Source of the DNA: Desulfobacteraceae bacterium
Lineage (GTDB): Bacteria > Desulfobacterota > Desulfobacteria > Desulfobacterales > Desulfosalsimonadaceae
Direction of reading: 5' to 3'
Length of the DNA: 9,111 nucleotides
Assembly (NCBI GenBank): GCA_011389605.1
Contig: JAABTZ010000095.1
Coordinates: forward strand, 1 to 9,111
In this document: in pieces, positions 6,881 to 9,111 of the stretch
Position numbering within the stretch: the first letter of the stretch is position 1
How the letters are laid out: each line of letters opens with the position of its first letter
Translations under genes and position numbers: made by a program
Notes under the pieces: model-generated
What the model was told of the DNA's origin: nothing
The model's database searches: none
The model's input: the letters and a program-made list of their open reading frames with translations, nothing else

Positions 6881-8384
6881 AACCGCAATCCGGCCAACCC
6901 GGGCGGAAAATTATCCGGAATGGTATCAGCAGGTGATAAGGGCATCGGACATGGCAGAGCTGTCCCCGGTACGGGGCTGTATGGTAATAAAGCCATGGGG
7001 CTATGCCCTTTGGGAGAATATGGTTCGTGCCCTGGATGACATGTTTAAGGCAACGGGTGTTAAAAACGCCTATTTCCCCCTTTTTATCCCCATCTCATTT
7101 CTGGAAAAAGAGGCCGGGCATGTTGAAGGATTTGCCAAGGAGTGCGCTGTTGTAACGCATCACAAGCTGGAAAAAGACAAAGACAACCGGCTGGTGCCGG
7201 CAGGCAAACTCAACGAGCCCCTTATCGTGCGGCCCACATCTGAAACCATTATAGGAGATGCCTTTGCGCGATGGATAAAAAGCTACAGGGATCTGCCAAT
7301 GCTTATTAACCAGTGGGCAAACGTTGTCCGCTGGGAGATGCGCACCCGGATTTTTCTGCGCACCAGTGAATTTCTGTGGCAGGAAGGCCACACCGTGCAT
7401 GCCACAAAAAAGGAAGCCATTGACCGCACCTATATGATGCTTGATGTATATAAAAAAATGGCCGAAGAATATCTCGCCATACCCGTTATTACAGGAGAGA
7501 AAACAGCTGCGGAAAAATTTCCCGGGGCTGAAATTACCACCTGTATAGAGGCCATGATGCAGGACCGAAAGGCCTTACAGGCCGGGACATCTCATTTTCT
7601 CGGTCAGAATTTTGCCAAAGCTTCCGAAATCCGCTTCCAGTCGGCCATGGAAACCGAGGAATACTGCTGGACCACTTCCTGGGGAGTATCCACCCGATTA
7701 ATCGGCGGCATTATAATGACCCACAGTGATGACAACGGCATAATCCTGCCTCCGAGGGTCGCCTCAGCCCACGTGGTGCTTCTGCCGATACTCAAGAAAA
7801 ATGAAACCAACGAAACCGTCATGGAATACACACGCTCGGTTGCTGAGGCACTCAGGAAAAAAACCTATCACCACGGGCCGGTACGGGTGGAAATTGATGA
7901 CAGAAACATCGGAGGGGCCCGCAACTGGGAATGGATAAAAAAAGGCGTTCCCCTGAGGGTGGAAATAGGTCCCAAGGACATGGATGCAGATTCCGTATAT
8001 GTTTCCCGGCGGGACCGGGACCGCAAAGACAGCTTTGCCATACAAAAGGACAGCTTTGCCGAACACATCTGTGATCTGCTCGATGAAATCCAGGACGGGC
8101 TTTATCAAAAAGCCCTTGCCTTTTTAAAGGAAAATACCCGAAATATTGACGATCTTGATGAGTTTAACAAATTTTTCACGCCGGAGAGCTCCGGGAAACC
8201 GGAGATTCACGGAGGATTTGCCATATCCCACTGGTGCGGTTCAGCAGACTGCGAACTGGCCATCAAGGAAAGACTCAATGTTACCATACGATGCATCCCC
8301 TTTGACCGGGAAAAAGAAGACGGCCAATGCATCCATTGCGGCAGCCACAGTGAAGGGCGGGTTGTGTTTGCAAAATCCTATTAA
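6864..8384 (+). CDS. proS: Prolyl-tRNA synthetase, archaeal/eukaryal-like type 3
   Basis: This class II enzyme charges tRNA-Pro with proline in the cytosol. The 506-residue length and the lack of the ~180-residue editing insertion between motifs 2 and 3 place it in type 3, found in archaea, eukaryotes and a scatter of bacteria such as Thermus. Visible are RPTSETIIG, motif 2 (VVRWEMRTR, 154-162, then FLRTSEFLWQEGHT), GTSHFLGQNF in the proline pocket, motif 3 region STRLIGGIIMTHSDDNG, and an anticodon-binding domain (AHVVLLPILKK onward). The C-terminal zinc-type domain has C458, C463, C489 and C492 with spacing 5-26-3, the same as in Thermus ProRS, and the chain ends in the family's KSY. Editing of Ala-tRNA-Pro would need a separate protein. 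AAGGA at 6854-6858 supports the ATG at 6864, which overlaps ispG. rel follows after 39 bp. Confidence 0.96.
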   Translation: MAKKNETAIRPTRAENYPEWYQQVIRASDMAELSPVRGCMVIKPWGYALWENMVRALDDMFKATGVKNAYFPLFIPISFLEKEAGHVEGFAKECAVVTHHKLEKDKDNRLVPAGKLNEPLIVRPTSETIIGDAFARWIKSYRDLPMLINQWANVVRWEMRTRIFLRTSEFLWQEGHTVHATKKEAIDRTYMMLDVYKKMAEEYLAIPVITGEKTAAEKFPGAEITTCIEAMMQDRKALQAGTSHFLGQNFAKASEIRFQSAMETEEYCWTTSWGVSTRLIGGIIMTHSDDNGIILPPRVASAHVVLLPILKKNETNETVMEYTRSVAEALRKKTYHHGPVRVEIDDRNIGGARNWEWIKKGVPLRVEIGPKDMDADSVYVSRRDRDRKDSFAIQKDSFAEHICDLLDEIQDGLYQKALAFLKENTRNIDDLDEFNKFFTPESSGKPEIHGGFAISHWCGSADCELAIKERLNVTIRCIPFDREKEDGQCIHCGSHSEGRVVFAKSY

Positions 8385-8423
8385 CAAATCAGACCGGGCA
8401 GCAGCTTTGGCTTCAGGCAGAAT

Positions 8424-9111
8424 ATGATCCGCATTACCGACATACTCGACAAGCTCTATGAATATTACCCGGAGGCGGATGTAGACATTATTGATCGTGC
8501 CTATATCTATTCAGCCCGGGTACATGCCGGCCAGATGCGTCTTTCAGGGGAGCCTTATCTGTCACATCCACTGGAAGTCGCCAGCCTGCTTACTGACATG
8601 AGACTGGATCCGGTCAGCATTGCAGCGGGCCTGCTCCACGACGTGGTTGAAGACACCCATTCCACAAATGAGGAGATCTATAATTTCTTCGGCAGGGAAG
8701 TTGCCCATATCGTGGCCGGGGTAACAAAGATAAGCGCCCTGCCGTTTAGCACCGACCAGCAGCGGCATGCGGAAAACATCCGTAAAATGATCCTTGCAAT
8801 GGCCGATGACATCCGGGTTATTTTAATCAAGCTGGCCGACAGACTCCACAATATCCGGACCCTGCACTATCACAAAAAGCACTCAAAACAGCAGGCCATT
8901 GCCCGGGAAACCCTGGATATTTACGGCCCCATTGCCGGGCGGCTCGGCATTTTCTGGCTTAAAAACGAACTGGAGGAAACTGCATTTTATTATGCAAACC
9001 CTGAAGAATACCAGCACATCGACGGTTTGCTGAAAAAAAATCAGGAAGAGCGCACAAAGTACGTTACAACAATGAAAACCCTCATAGAGGAAAAAATGTC
9101 TGAAGCAGGCA
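8424..9111 (+). CDS. Bifunctional (p)ppGpp synthetase/hydrolase Rel/SpoT, 5' part
   Basis: RelA/SpoT homologues make and degrade the stringent-response alarmone (p)ppGpp. The first 229 residues are present and the gene runs off the window; full-length enzymes are usually about 700-740 residues. The visible part is the HD hydrolase domain. It keeps the residues known from Streptococcus Rel: R39, H48 (SHPLEVA), H72 and D73 with E76 and D77 (LLHDVVEDT), and D139 and N143 (LADRLHN), all with matching spacing. The hydrolase should therefore be active, unlike E. coli RelA. The synthetase and the regulatory TGS and ACT domains, if present, lie beyond 9111. The ATG at 8424 is the only plausible start, since an in-frame stop lies at 8382 and no other start codon comes between. 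The Shine-Dalgarno is weak. It lies 39 bp after proS and is probably in the same transcript. Confidence 0.95.
   Translation, partial: MIRITDILDKLYEYYPEADVDIIDRAYIYSARVHAGQMRLSGEPYLSHPLEVASLLTDMRLDPVSIAAGLLHDVVEDTHSTNEEIYNFFGREVAHIVAGVTKISALPFSTDQQRHAENIRKMILAMADDIRVILIKLADRLHNIRTLHYHKKHSKQQAIARETLDIYGPIAGRLGIFWLKNELEETAFYYANPEEYQHIDGLLKKNQEERTKYVTTMKTLIEEKMSEAG

Noticed and set aside
8146..8427. Plus-strand open frame of 93 codons spanning the proS end and the gap before rel
   Set aside because: It is out of frame with proS in a region coding the conserved zinc domain, has no ribosome site, and shows no family resemblance.

Overview
The window reads as housekeeping chromosome from a bacterium with roughly balanced base composition. 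It most likely belongs to the Desulfobacterota (Desulfobacterales-like sulfate reducers). That placement is inference. It rests on the gene order (riboflavin genes, nusB, a stand-alone TrpB2, a four-cysteine small protein), on an archaeal/eukaryal-type prolyl-tRNA synthetase without an editing insertion, and on a CQLG-motif small protein that I associate with deltaproteobacteria from memory. No 16S rRNA or other marker fixes the taxon.

Region 1 (1-5007, + strand) is one tightly packed gene string. It holds riboflavin synthase (3' part only), ribBA, ribH, nusB, a TrpB2-type tryptophan synthase beta chain, an 87-residue four-Cys protein, and a glyoxalase-II-like metallo-beta-lactamase hydrolase. 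Gaps are 70 bp or less and three junctions overlap (8, 25 and 4 bp), so co-transcription and translational coupling are likely. The first three enzymes supply four riboflavin steps: RibA and RibB activities from the bifunctional RibBA, lumazine synthase (RibH) and riboflavin synthase. NusB is a common passenger of rib operons. TrpB2 and the two genes after it are less usual additions.

Region 2 (5008-5779) is the break between two + strand blocks. A 40-bp hairpin lies between the hydrolase and a convergent minus-strand gene. That gene encodes a 129-residue protein made of two gap-free 39-residue repeats, each ending in CQLG. Its upstream intergenic stretch carries a ~125-bp imperfect palindrome with related ends, which looks like a MITE- or REP-type interspersed element, plus a degenerate half-end beside it.

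Region 3 (5780-9111, + strand) holds ispG (MEP isoprenoid pathway), proS (type 3 prolyl-tRNA synthetase, overlapping ispG by 17 bp) and the 5' part of a bifunctional Rel/SpoT (p)ppGpp enzyme with an intact hydrolase site. Rel runs off the end of the window.

I see no CRISPR array, phage, toxin-antitoxin or defence system. The items most worth a second look are the palindromic element, the duplicated CQLG protein, the four-Cys protein coupled to TrpB2, and a His-to-Gln change at a catalytic position of the DHBP synthase domain.
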